Shown here: one piece after another, positions 24,649 through 36,036 of the stretch
Layout of the letters: each line of letters begins with the position of its first letter
How positions within the stretch are numbered: the first letter of the stretch is position 1
Source: Nipponacmea schrenckii
Taxonomy: Eukaryota > Mollusca > Gastropoda > Lottiidae
Direction: 5' to 3'
DNA length: 64,000 nt
Assembly (NCBI GenBank): GCA_030562195.1
Contig: CM060203.1
Location: 7,454,208-7,518,207, forward strand
Notes under the pieces: model-generated
The model's input: only the letters and a program-made list of their open reading frames with translations
What the model was told of the DNA's origin: nothing
Databases searched by the model: none
Program-made: the position numbers and the translations under genes

Positions 24649-26599
24649 CTGTAAGGCTAAAAATTAATGTGTCAACAAATTAATGCGACATGGGGTATAG
24701 AGACTAAAATGCGTGTACAAATTAATGCGATCCGCGATAGGTGTAGCATTTTTTAAATTTTTTCCCGGAATTATGATAGCCGGATTTCTACAAGTGTTTA
24801 AGGTGGTTGGAGCGAATAACCTAATTAAATTAGAAGTTGCTAATTTTTTGCATGGTGCTAGCTTAAAGTATCAGTATTGAGAAAATGCAAAATTTAGCAT
24901 AGGTCATCGACTTATTTTTTGAGATAGAGGGCGTTATTTCTGTAGGGGTGGGGCACAATACTTGACCTACTTCTGACTCAATTCACAGTGTTTTTACACT
25001 TCTATAATATTGATTTTTGCAAAAAATCAACATAATGTGATTCCAGACATTTCAGTAAAACTTTTGTATCAGCAATATGCTAAAATACAAATTTTCAGAC
25101 AAAAAACGTTTGGCAGGCCGGTTAGTAATTAAGCTTCCAGAGACACTCAAAGACCTATAACTTGCTTATCGTAAATTAAAATCTGTAAATTTTTTTAAAT
25201 TCATGTACTCAATTATATAAGAATTCATGTAAGCCCAAAAAAATAGGGGGTCACCGAACTCATTCTCTATAAAATCGGGCCTGAAGAGGGGTGGGGTCCA
25301 ACAAGATAATGAGCTAAAGGGAGATAACTCTTTCAGTTCATTACTTTTCATTCATAATATATTCACATAGTTTTTCAATGACTAGTTTTTCCCCACCGAA
25401 AAATGATACATAAGATAGTTCAATGCTCTCAACACCAACCGAAGAATCGGATTCACGGAAACTAGGTGTCGGAGAATGTTTGTTTTCAAAGTAAGTTGTT
25501 ACCCAGGAAGAATGTTGCTATCCATGACTTTGTCTGGTGTCGTCATTCCGTTTGTAGGGTCGTGAGAGGAAGATTTGTCGAAGACACATTAGAATGGCTT
25601 TCTACTTTACATGTCCTCACCGATGAAACTTTTGTTTATTTCTCAAAGTGTGATTACTTCGCGAAATTACCCTTTTTCGAGAAAATAATGCTTTCGCCAT
25701 GGAGGCCGCCATGACACGGAATGTAGGTAAAGACGCGAGTATTGGACGTAACTCCGTCTGTAGTTTCTCGCGACACACATGCGCAGTGGGATGCGCACAA
25801 ACAATACTCTCCAACCTCCTTAAAGGGATAATAGGCGTTAGAACGAACATAAAATTTTAAGTTCACTCAAATTTGGACAATAACAGTATATATCCATCAG
25901 TGGACTTACCTATACATCAAAATCCCTCTAAAATCCGATAAATCCCCAAAATAAAGTAGTTAATCATAAAACGCTTGAGCCATCCATCAAGCGATTTTCA
26001 AATCGTGTAAATATAAAGGGAAGTAACTCTAACATGTGGGTTTTCACGCGTCCTTGACCCCTACTGTTGAATTCCACAACGATGTTTTAGCGTTGATTTA
26101 CCAGACGCTTTTATTCTCGAACTAAATGGAATCGTCGCTGGCTCACTTTTTTTAAAATTCCGAATATATTTTTATTGTGGCTTTTTAAAATTTGGTAAAG
26201 TGTGGGATGCATACTTATTTAACTAATAGTCAATATGAAACACAAATATAAGCCGTAGGACGAATGTATTCTAACGCCTATTATCCCCTTAATGAATGAA
26301 GACATGAACAATGATCAAGATTTTATCTTAAAATAGTCAAGTGTGAAACTCTTTTGTTTTTTTAACGCCATTGATTACTAATCAGTTTCAAATTTAGAGA
26401 TAATTACCTAATTACTTAATCCCTCCCAGTCTCAATTTAAATACTTACTCATTCTACCTTTTGTGCATCATTTGATTTTATTTTCCTTTAATTCACTGAG
26501 AAATATGTATTTCAAAATGTGGATACAAATTAATGCGATGGCAGATAGATCGCATTTAACCCATTAATTTCTATCTCGCAATAATTTGTAGCCTTACAG
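24649..26599. mobile_element. TA-flanked inverted-repeat DNA element (mariner-type MITE), with nested insertion
   Basis: Termini are CTGTAAGGCTAAAAATTAAT at the left and its near-complement ATTGT...TAGCCTTACAG at the right, each next to TA (24647-24648 and 26600-26601), the Tc1/mariner target. The subterminal word AAATTAATGCGA recurs near 24677, 24721 and 26528. No transposase frame is present, so it is non-autonomous. A 465-bp TTAA MITE (25824-26288) has inserted into it; without that and its duplicated target the element is about 1.48 kb. Confidence 0.75.
25824..26288. mobile_element. TTAA-flanked MITE (piggyBac-type), copy 1
   Basis: Ends AGGGATAATAGGCGTTAGAA and the inverse at the right end (TTCTAACGCC TATTATCCCC), with TTAA on both sides (25820-25823, 26289-26292). 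TTAA target duplication is characteristic of piggyBac-like transposases. It has no ORF of its own. It is inverted relative to copies at 46767-47246 and 58416-58832. Confidence 0.88.
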
Positions 26600-26843
26600 T
26601 AATAAATGCCTTATTGGGTAATCAGTTATGATGCTGATATTGTGGTATAATTGGTCAACAACAATTAGTATAAATCATCAACAACAATTAGTATAAATCT
26701 TAACAACCTTGTCACTATCAGCATATCACTGTTATTAATATCAATTTTTTAATTATTATTTCAATTTTAATACTTATATTTCTGGGTTAATGTTCAGTGT
26801 TAAAATGGCACATTTGTATTAAAAATAAGAAGTGCCTAGATTT

Positions 26844-29669
26844 CTATCCCAGCCAGGGCTTGCTAGCAGGATCCCATGTTATACCAGCTTCCTCATAAGA
26901 GTTCTACAATAGAAAATCATAACAATTACCATATACTCCAGATTGATAAATTCTAATCAAAGCCAGGAAGCAAAATAATGGCCCAAAATTTTGTAGTTCC
27001 AATCAGACCTGTTTTGATTGAAAGTAAAAGCTTCTACAGCATTTCATTTTAGAATCAGACTCATAAATTGAATTTACCAAAAAGAGTTATATATAGCTGA
27101 AAAGTAATTACATAGACTAGTGAAAGTGAGCTCTACCCTCTCTGCAGCTGGTAAAGAAAATATATAGATGGCTACATGAAAAGAGACAGCTGAAATTCAG
27201 TTGGTATTGTAAATATTAGATAACTGAGCTCTATCAACATATAAAGTGAGTTTTATTTAGCTGAAGTATAATATTAAGATGACTATACAGATTAAAAGAC
27301 AACAATTTATATTCTATAAATAGAAGTTAATATCCATAAAAATTGTTCTTTGAATGAGCAGTGATACTTCTAAATGTCGTTGAAGGACTAAACAGATAGC
27401 TAAAATTGAGCTTCATCCACTTTTATATAAAATATGTAGAGACTGAACAGCTGGGTCGTGAAAAAATATCAGACTACCCCTTGACAAAAAAATCTTACCA
27501 AAATATTCATGCTTTCTTGTGGAATTTCAAAGTCGAAAACTTCACTATTTTCTTTGATGCGTTGAGGGTTTCCAGACTTGGGAATTGTGATGACCCCCAT
27601 TTGTACACTGTATCTAATTAATATTTGAGCAGGAGTTTTATTTAACCTGAAAAGAAGTTATTGGTTACATCTTCATGAGAGAAGGTGAATTATGACGTCA
27701 CAGTGTCAACTCTGACCTTACATTTTTCATCTGAAGATAAACCTGATTTTGAAATTGTATCCTAAAAAGAAATAGGGATCAACCAAAAAGGCCTGATCAT
27801 CTGATATAAAGAGAAAAGTCAAATTGCTCCAAATAATAAATGAGTTACAACAATCGGAATTTAGATAAAATGCGAAAAAAATTACAAAATTTACCAATTT
27901 TACATTCCTTAATTATGGATCAAAGCCAGGATGTGGTCATTTGAATTAATCTGAAATGAAAAACTTACAGTTTGGAGAGTTTCACAATTTCCGGATCATC
28001 CATTTTTTTTTGGCGTACAATAGGACAGTAGCCGACAACAACAATACCCTTATCTCTACAATATTTCACCAATTCCGGTCTCTTAAACCATGGGTGAAAC
28101 TCAATCTGGTTGACGCTTGGTGTTGGTAGCCCTGCTTCCTCTAATCCTTTCAGATGCTGAATTCCAAAATTAGACACACCTACAGACCTTAGAGAAAAAT
28201 AGGAATGAATTGTAGTTTTTATCTCCTTATATGATGAACAATGCCATGATAAGAGAAATTTATATTGGTCCTATGAAGATTGGTATATTCTGTATTCCTA
28301 CTTACCTAACCAAACCTTCTTTCTTTAAATTTAACAAAGATTTATATGTTTCTATATTTCTCCCTCCATCTGGTGAATGAATTAACACTTCATCAACATA
28401 CCCACTGTCTAATCTATCATAGGATGAATGAAAGAATGAATTAACATTTGATCCATATACCCACTTACTAAATGTATAAACAAAATCAAAGTTTTTCAAC
28501 AGCTTTCTGCAAGAAACAGGGATAAAGAATAACTTAATGCAGAGTGCAATGAGGGAAAATTTGTCATTAACTTTCCATTGATGGATTATTAAATTTTGTG
28601 CAAAAAATGTCAAACTTACTTTTTCAGACTCTTTTCAAAAGATTCTTTAGCTTCTTCATAACCATGACAATCATACCAGACTTTAGTTGTTATAAAAATG
28701 TCTTCTCGTTTCATTCCAGATTTTTTAATTGCTTGTCCCACATCAGCCTCGTTGCTACAAACAAATTTTTATTAAAAAACTTGTGATAAATAATATAACA
28801 AATGCAAGCAAACAAATTGGAGACAATATAAGAAAGTAAATAAATGAGAATAAATAAGTAAATCAATGAGAATAAATAAGTAAATCAATGAGAATAAATA
28901 AGTAAATCAATGAGAATAAATAAACCTCCGCAGTTACTGTAAACCATTATCTATTGCAGAGCAATAATGTAACTTTCACAGAGGCAATTTGTAAATAAAT
29001 GAGAATAAATAAGTAAATCAATGAGAATAAGTAAATCAATGAGAATAAATAAATGAGAATAAATAAGTAAATCAATGAGAATAAGTGAATCAATGAGAAT
29101 AAATAAATGAGAATATATAAGTAAAGCAATGAGAATATATAAGTAAATCAATGAGAATATATAAGTAAATCAATGAGAATAAATAAATGAGAATAAATAA
29201 GTAAATCAATGAGAATAAATAAATGAGAATAAATAAGTAAATCAATGAGAATAAGTAAATCAATGAGAATAAATAAATGAGAATATATAAGTAAATCAAT
29301 GAGAATAAATAAGTAAATCAATGAGAATGAATCAGTAAATCAATGAGAATGAATAAGTAAATCAATGAGAATGAATAAGTAAATCAATGAGAATAAATAA
29401 GTAGGCCTACTGTAAATCAAAGAGCACTAATGAATTAGAATGAGGAAAAGATAAAATGAATGAATAAACAAGACCACCTACTTATAAAAGGCAGCAGTGT
29501 CAATATATCTATATCCTAGTTTTAAAGCCGCCAATACAGCATTCTCTGCCTCCAACTCATTTCCAGCCTTCAATTGAAACATGCCTAACCCAAATAATGG
29601 CATCTTGACACCATCATTCAGGGTAACAGTACTGTCTAACCCCTTAGCTATTGGAAATGACATTTTCAA
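26844..29669 (-). CDS. Aldo-keto reductase, complete, 6 exons, 285 aa
   Basis: NADPH-dependent reductase of carbonyl compounds, AKR superfamily (TIM barrel), cytosolic as no targeting signal is seen. Exons on the minus strand: 29669-29482, 28754-28620, 28413-28306, 28187-27969, 27646-27499, 26903-26844; introns are GT-AG and frame is kept throughout. The catalytic tetrad is complete: Asp57 (YIDTAAFY), Tyr62, Lys87 (FITTKVW), His120 (VLIHSPDGG). Other family marks are [16 protein letters not shown], the GYCPI loop, TPAQILIRY and the cofactor motif [13 protein letters not shown]. The short last exon ends [10 protein letters not shown], which suggests the smaller prokaryote-like 2,5-diketogluconate/YtbE-type group rather than vertebrate AKR1; the substrate cannot be inferred. 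Translation may start at Met1 or Met3. Intron 1 carries a minisatellite, and exon 3 has a decayed partial copy just upstream. Confidence 0.93.
28840..29402 (+). repeat. 22-bp minisatellite in intron 1 of the aldo-keto reductase
   Basis: More than twenty copies of a unit close to GAGAATAAATAAGTAAATCAAT, with deleted (GAGAATAAATAAAT) and substituted variants and a unique interruption at about 28925-28990. Every variant is AT-rich and lacks stops in some frames, which creates artificial LIYLFS-type open frames on the minus strand. Length is likely to vary between individuals. Confidence 0.9.
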
Positions 29670-30266
29670 ACTGGGCTCTCAGTTTTCTGAAATATTTTCA
29701 TAACTTTATGGAATAAATGATAAAATACTTAATATGGTACATGTAATAGAAACATTTGAGGTTCCCCAGTGAAAGTTTTAAGCAAACAAAGATTAATTTT
29801 TAACTCTAGTCTAAAAACACATTATTTTTTTGTAATATAACAAACTGCATGAAGTAGACTGGATCAAAATAGTTTGAAATCTATTACCGGTCTTGTGATT
29901 GTATGACAGTAAAATGTAAAGTCATACTTTGATAAGAATACAGATAGAGTACGAAAGCGTAATGTATGGAACGCCATTAACGCAAAAGGTCAGTTCACAG
30001 ATTCTAAATTAGTTTAGTAGATTCTAAATTAGTTTAGTGAATTCTATCAGTTTCGTAGAAAATCTATTCGTTTCGTGAAAAATCTGGCCGTTTCGTAAAA
30101 AAATCTGGCTGTTTCGTAAAAAATCTGGCCGTTTCGTGAAAATTCTAGGTTTCGTGAAAATTCTGGATTTCGTGAAAGTTAAGCCGACATCTAACACCAG
30201 GGGGCGCGCGATATGTCATCAAAGTTCATAGGGCTATAAATAGAATAATATTGATGCCAAAACACT

Positions 30267-30646
30267 TTCTTCTCTCCTTTCTCACGTCTCCTTTTCTTCT
30301 TTCTTTTAGGTCTTCAACTCTTCCAAGCACAGACAGATAATCAAACCAAACCAAACCAAACCAAACCAACAACCACCAACAACAACCACAATGATCATAA
30401 CGAGTTTTGGAAGAATGTACAAGACTGAATCACTCACGCCACACTATCCAGGGCCGAGTTTCACCGCCATGACATTCGTTCCGACCAGATCGTACGATTT
30501 CTCAAACCACCACCAAACCAACAGTTTTCTAAATCATCCAATTGATTCTAAATCCACTACCAACGACCACCAAAGTGCAACTACCTAGTTTGCGATATCA
30601 GCAATTGCTGGAAGCGAACGTTAACTCGCCATTTACCTACCTACCT
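30267..30646 (+). mobile_element. Truncated LINE 3' end, copy 2
   Basis: Reverse complement of 8261-8640 with a few differences, ending in the TACC repeat. It is bracketed by an 11-bp target duplication, GCCAAAACACT, at 30256-30266 and 30647-30657. Truncation removed all ORF2 sequence. Confidence 0.85.
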
Positions 30647-30657
30647 GCCAAAACACT

Positions 30658-31768
30658 AAGTTTCTTTTAAAATTTATATAATCAATTTTCAAAACAAGTT
30701 TCATAGCAGAAACAAAAGAGAACATCCTATTTTTTTTTTTTTTTTTTTTTGTGAAAGCTTTCTTCTCTTCCTCTTTCCTTTCTCACCGTGCCCTTTCTCA
30801 CGTCTCCTTTTCTTCTTTCTTTTAGGTCTTCAACTCTTCCAAACACGGACAGATAATCAAACCAAACCAAACCAAACCAAACCAACAACCACCAACAACA
30901 ACCACCATGATCATAACGAGCTTTGGAAGAATGTAGAAGATCGAGTCACTCACGCCACACCATCCAGGGCCGAGTTTCACCGCCATGTTCTTGTTCTTGT
31001 TCTTGTTCTATATCTTCGCCTCCCTCAAGGGAGAACCGTTGAACCTTTCAGCTACAACGTGGATAACATCAATATATAAATCAGCTACAATGTTATTACA
31101 ACACACAGAGTTCAAACACTGTTAGTAACGTTTAACATACAACACCAACTATAACTATACACTATACACAAAAGGGTAAAATATCAAAAATCACAACATA
31201 AAAGGTGGAAGTCACGTCAAATCAGATATGGTTGTTGGTGATGTATTTGGCATTAGATTTTCTGTGGCAGAAGAATCAATGGGCTTGGGGTTGATTCGTA
31301 TTGAGTTCATATGTCTGTTGCTTCTTTCAAAGATTCAAGATGGCGTCCTATCATCACGTGTTGGTCAGCAGAGTTTTTAACACAATACCGTACTTTTTGC
31401 CCAGTTTCCACACATCTATTATGCCCTACAAAACCTTTTGGTTCATCCTACTGATAGACTTTGTCTTCACACCGATAAAATTGGTGCAAGGTGAAGATTA
31501 AAAGATAAAATTTGGCTTTTTTAAAAAAAAAAAAAAATAAAAACGAGAGCGGTCTAGTGACACGTCCGTGCTGTGCAAGTGCTGTGCGTGATGACATTCG
31601 TTCCGACCAGATCGTACGATTTCTCAAACCACCACCAAACCAACAGTTTTCTAAATCATCCAATTGATTCAAAATCCACTACCAACGACCACCAAAGTGC
31701 AACTACCTAGTTTGCGATATCAGCAATTGCTGGAAGCGAACGTTAACTCGCCATTTACCTACCTACCT
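30658..31768 (+). mobile_element. Truncated LINE 3' end, copy 3, interrupted by another insert
   Basis: Begins slightly further 5' in the same 3' UTR (it includes the poly(T) tract) and ends in the TACC repeat. The bracketing GCCAAAACACT copies lie at 30647-30657 and 31769-31779, so copies 2 and 3 share the middle target duplication. It is split after 30987 by a 603-bp segment and resumes at 31591. Confidence 0.85.
30988..31590 (-). mobile_element. 603-bp insert inside LINE copy 3
   Basis: Absent from the other LINE copies, so an insertion. Read on the minus strand it ends in a repeat of the CAAGAA type (TTCTTG repeats at 30988-31009 on the plus strand), like the tail of some SINEs and RTE-type elements, and contains an internal poly(T). 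The duplicated target appears to be only ATG. The class is uncertain. Confidence 0.6.
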
Positions 31769-32519
31769 GCCAAAACACTTTGTAGGAGAACAATGTTGGC
31801 ACAGGACCAAGTTGAAGAAAGCTAAGACCTGGTAGTGACATAATAATACAGTATTATTATAAATGAATCATATTCAAAATCTATTTCAATATCTATGTCT
31901 ATTTCTGACATTTAATCACCCATTATATTATTTCACTCTTACTGATTTACGAAGAGAGAAAAAATATCACTGCCTGTATGTGCATTTGAAATTTTGAATT
32001 AATAAATGATAAGTAGATCCATTTGTTATGTGCTTCTTTATCTATGCCTATTTCTATTATTTAGGTAAAATTAATGCTATATACCTAAAATCAGTCCAGC
32101 AAATTTCGAAACTTATGACGAGCAGCCATCGCCCTGATTGAATTTTTCTGAGTTCTTGTATTTATAAAAAAAAACCAATAATTTGTTTATAATCAGAAAA
32201 CGGCACAAAACACAAAGTGTTTTGGCATCAATATTATTCTATTTATAGCCCTATGAACTTTGACATATCGCGCGCCCCCTGGTGTTAGATGTCGGCTTAA
32301 CTTTCACGAAATCCAGAATTTTCACGAAACCTAGAATTTTCACGAAACGGTCAGATTTTTTACGAAACAGCCAGATTTTTTACGAAACGGCCAGATTTTT
32401 CACGAAACGAATAGATTTTCTACGAAACTGATAGAATTCACTAGACTAATTTAGAATCTACTAAACTAATTTAGAATCTGTGAACTGACCTTTTGCGTTA
32501 ATGGCGTTCCATAGTAATA

Positions 32520-33236
32520 GGCCAAATTCACTGATAATATTTTTTATTTGAAAGTTGTAATATCAAGTTTCTAAAGGTGTAATTACAAGTTGTAAAGATG
32601 TAAATTACATGTTTCTAAAGATGTTATTACAAGTTTCTAAAGATGTAATTAAAAGATATAAAGGTGTAATTACAAGTTTATAAAGGTGTAATTACAAGTT
32701 TCTAAAGATGTAATTACAAGTTTCTAAAGGTATAATTACAAGTTTCTAAGGATGTAATTACAAGTTTTTAAAGGTGTAATTACAAGTTTTTCAAGGTGTA
32801 AATAAAAGTTTTTAAATGTGTAATTACAAGTTTCTAAAGGTGTAATAACAAGTTTCTAAAGATGTAAATACAAGTTTCTAAAGATATAATTACAAGTTTC
32901 TAAAGGTGTAATTACAAGTTTCTAAAGATGTAATTACAAGTTTTTAAAGATGTAATTACAAGTTCCTTTGGGTGATATTACAGGTTTTAAAAGTTTCAAT
33001 AATTAAACTTGTAATAACACCTTTAGAAACTTGTAATAACACCTTTATAACTTGTAATAACACCTTTAGAAACACCCTCACAAATTGTTACACCTTTAAA
33101 AACTCCTAACTTGTATTTTGTAATTACACCTGCACAACTTGTAATTACACCTTTGGCTTAAGAAACTCGTAATTACACCTTTATAACTTGTAATAAAAAA
33201 CTTTTAATAAATAAAAAAATATCAATGAATTTGGCC
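32520..33236. mobile_element. Inverted-repeat element built of a palindromic minisatellite
   Basis: Ends GGCCAAATTCACTGATA (32520) and the inverse TATCAATGAATTTGGCC (to 33236). Inside, about 20 copies of a ~22-bp unit (GTAATTACAAGTTTCTAAAG) run in one direction from about 32560 to 32990, and then about eight copies run in the inverse direction from about 33005 to 33195. The whole can fold into a long hairpin. It starts 8 bases after the preceding element ends. Flanking TA is possible but imperfect. Confidence 0.75.
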
Positions 33237-33240
33237 CAAA

Positions 33241-34882
33241 TAGGAAGCGTTCGTACTTTCGTAGATAGAGAGGTCTTATTATTAGTGACTGAATAAAATG
33301 CCACCAGTGACCGAGATAATCGACGGTCCGTCGTGACTTTGACAATACCGTATCATAATATGAGGAATGCAAATCTGGATTTGCTTTTCGTGTTTCATGA
33401 TCAACGACATTTCAATGTTTAATTTATAAACTAATTCATAAAGTATTTAAAGAAGAGTTAAACTTACATAGGTCTTAATTGGAGAAGAAAAATAAATCCT
33501 ACCTACTTTAATTAGTGGTGGACAATGGCGATGTCATATTAGGTTACAAAGAGGTCATTGGTCGTAGTGGTAGGTTCGTCCCTCATCCATAGGCATGTCT
33601 ATGGGTTCGTCGCTTCAAAAATTAAATACGTATGATAAGAACGAATCATTACGTGTCATGGATAGTTATGGGGCGTTTCGTAACATAATTTCCAGTAGTT
33701 TTTGAGAGGTACCAGTTAGAAGTTTTTTTTCTCAGTTTTTCGAGATAATCGATTTTGAAGTTTTACCTAAATTTTCAAGTTGAAATCCGCTGATACTTTG
33801 GTTTGGAAAAAAGCCTGACTCCAAAAGCGCTGTAACTGCCAGAGTTTTCAAGGTACGGACCTGACATTTTGCAGAGATTAACTTCACATAATTTGCTACC
33901 TGCATTTTAACCTGCAACTTTTCATCTCCAGTAGTTTTTGAGCGGCAGCAGTTCAAAGTTTTGGCCTGCACCATGGAGTGTGCAACAAGACCCTGTAGGC
34001 CTATATATAGGCTGACTGCGGCCCCCAACCCCACGCTGAATTAACCATAACTCAGCGAGTTTTAATCCTATCGATAAAATGTTTGCCTTATCCGTTTCTA
34101 CACTAGCAATTGAGTTCAGAAACCTAAGATTAAGGCAATACGTACTATTTCTTAACACGGCGTATCTGATTTGTTAAGCAAAGGTGATCACGGGCAGGGC
34201 AGAAGTGCGTTCCATGCATCAATATCGTAGTGGAGAGTTCAACCCGTCATCCCAGTCCGTTACACAGGAGAAGCTGACATTGGTGCACCCCCCCCCCCCT
34301 CACGCACACACACACACTCACGCCCACACACACACACCCACACACTCCCTCATACACACGAAAGGTCTTTTAACTGCTCAAAAATCATCCCAAGCCTAAT
34401 ATCCATTGGCTTATGGGGGCCTCTAACAACTCTCATCGACAAACGAGGTATCAGATAAGTATTTATTTTTATTAAGAAAAGGCACATTTATTAAACAGCA
34501 AACATGGAAACAGAAGCAGTAAATTTTCCTTTTCGTCGACATTCATGGATCAAATCTGGAGAAACCTCAAGCTCAAAACATATTTTTCAATTTCTGCAAA
34601 CATGCTTTCTATACCAGAGAGTCCGAGTGTAATGTGTAGAAATCAATCAAGCAGTAGGCCTCAAACATACGTTAATGGCATATAGTCGCCCTATTATTAG
34701 GTACATCAACCGATTATCCCCAAGAGCTTTTTTCATGATACCCTTTTCGCTTTCTAAAATAAATACCCACTAACTAGACTTAATCATTCACCGAAAACGA
34801 ATTGAATCTTTACTAATTTACATCTACCCGTATTACTTAGCAGAATTTGAATTCGAGAAACATCTACAAATCCATTCAATTC
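33241..34882. other. Intergenic, with short repeats
   Basis: No gene seen. CCAGTAGTTTTTGAG(A/C)GG occurs twice, near 33690 and 33928, and suggests a decayed tandem repeat of about 240 bp. A poly(C) run followed by an AC-rich microsatellite lies at about 34286-34360. The 60-100 codon frames here are AT- or CA-rich artefacts. Confidence 0.5.
34286..34362 (+). repeat. Poly(C) and (AC)n microsatellite
   Basis: About ten C residues followed by an interrupted CACACA tract with CT and CG variants. Simple sequence with no gene content. Confidence 0.9.
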
Positions 34883-35510
34883 CTAGAAACGAATTTGAGA
34901 CAGGAAACCACTCAAATGGCCTAGAAGTCCTGTCCAGAGGTATGTCAATGGCTCCATACAGTTACACTCGGTGATTGGAGTGCCCGCCACCATGGCAGTA
35001 GATACTTTCAGACTTCCTTTCTTGGTGCAGCAATGATCCAGATTGTTGATATTGGTGGATGGATGAGTTTTGCACACGGGACCCACGTCACATGGTATCG
35101 GAGCTGAAAAAAATTACATTTATAAGTTTCACTCCTGCAGATTCTTGCTCAGGAAATTTTTGCAGTACAATTTAAGTGAACTCTTGAGTTTTGAGACTTC
35201 GTATTGCAGAATATTTTTATCGTCGATATCTTAGTCCTGGTAAATAAGTTCGCTTTCGTTGCTCATTCAATGCGTGAACTCCGAAATACGTTGGCCTGAG
35301 ATGTTTATTTACAATGAAATTGCTCCTGTTTCGTACGTATCACGACGAGTATAAGAAGACCAGATATTCAATAAGGAAAAAATGTTAAACGAGGAAAAGA
35401 AAATTGAAAAAAAAAGACAAAGGATACTTACGTTTCCCAGCACCAAGATTTGCGCACCAGCAACCTCCCACGTACAAAACTAGTACCGTCAAAACAATGT
35501 AGCACTTCAT
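34883..35510 (-). CDS. Small secreted cysteine-rich peptide, 99 aa, two coding exons
   Basis: Coding exons on the minus strand are 35510-35432 and 35103-34883, joined in frame across a GT-AG intron. The first encodes a signal peptide (MKCYIVLTVLVLYVGGCWCA, cleavage probably after residue 20). The mature peptide of about 79 residues has six cysteines at 31, 37, 51, 52, 73 and 75, spaced C-x5-C-x13-CC-x20-C-x1-C, then a hydrophobic cysteine-free tail ending LSGFLSQIRF. An acceptor eight bases before the ATG shows a further 5' UTR exon, likely ending at 35950. The C-C-CC-C-C order is shared by many disulfide-rich secreted peptides, but the loops are long for a knottin. Defence peptide, hormone or matrix component are all open; no family is recognised. 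Confidence 0.75.
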
Positions 35511-35949
35511 TTTACAATCTGAAACGATCAAATAATATTTTCCCTTCAGACACAATTCACAAAAAAGTGAGATTTGATTCTTTGACTTCTAATTGTAGTC
35601 AGGAAAATTCAACGCGCTACGGACTGATTTAGAAAAAGTCGAATAAATAAGTTACGCACTGGGATATACACGATAATTATAATAAGGCTGGGCCTTGACA
35701 GCATTATATTTCGGACAACGCTTACTTTTATGCTAGAATCAATTATGCCGAGGCTGGTTGTTTTACATTGGAATCAATTGCGACGTTTTTTTTAATAATA
35801 CCCTTTGTCGAGATAAAATCCTTGGTAATTCTAAAAATCAACAACAAATTTTTGCTATACCCATATAGTCAAGGACTAGTTTTTTTTCTTAGTTACAGAT
35901 TCACACAGCTAGGTGAGACATTTCATGAATGTTACCCTTGATCACTTAC

Positions 35950-36012
35950 CTAGGTTTTCGAGATGAAGTCAGAAGAATCACTACCACTGTTAAAGTGTTA
36001 TAAAGAAGTGAG
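35950..36012 (-). other. 5' UTR exon of the small secreted peptide gene
   Basis: On the minus strand a segment starting about 30 bases after a TATA box ends CCTAG before GTAAGTGATC at 35949. The next acceptor is at 35521-35519, just before the start codon exon. The start position is estimated from the TATA box. Confidence 0.5.
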
Positions 36013-36036
36013 TGGTGAAGTCGAGACTACCAACGT

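Larger units (their letters stand above)
29967..32511. mobile_element. 2.5 kb element with ~300-bp terminal inverted repeats
   Basis: Left end TGGAACGCCATTAACGCAAA (29967) and right end, its inverse, ending GGCGTTCCA (32511), flanked by TA at 29965-29966 and 32512-32513. The inverted arms extend about 300 bp (to about 30268 and from about 32210) and contain a run of some 20-bp units around the word TTTCGTGAAAA. No transposase is visible, so it is non-autonomous and foldback-like, with a mariner-type TA target. Between the arms lie two LINE insertions and a further insert, which account for about 1.5 kb of its length. Confidence 0.85.

Noticed and set aside
25654..25866. Three open frames beginning MNL(K/N)FYVRSNAYY (also at 47204 and 58790) that look like a conserved protein family
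   Set aside because: The shared peptide is the translated end of the TTAA MITE; similarity stops where the MITE ends.
28947..29299. Overlapping frames of [17 protein letters not shown] type, as if a membrane protein
   Set aside because: They are translations of the 22-bp intronic minisatellite in several frames.
33560..33620. tRNA-like GGTTCGTCC/GGTTCGTCG words
   Set aside because: They do not fit the B-box consensus and no cloverleaf can be drawn.
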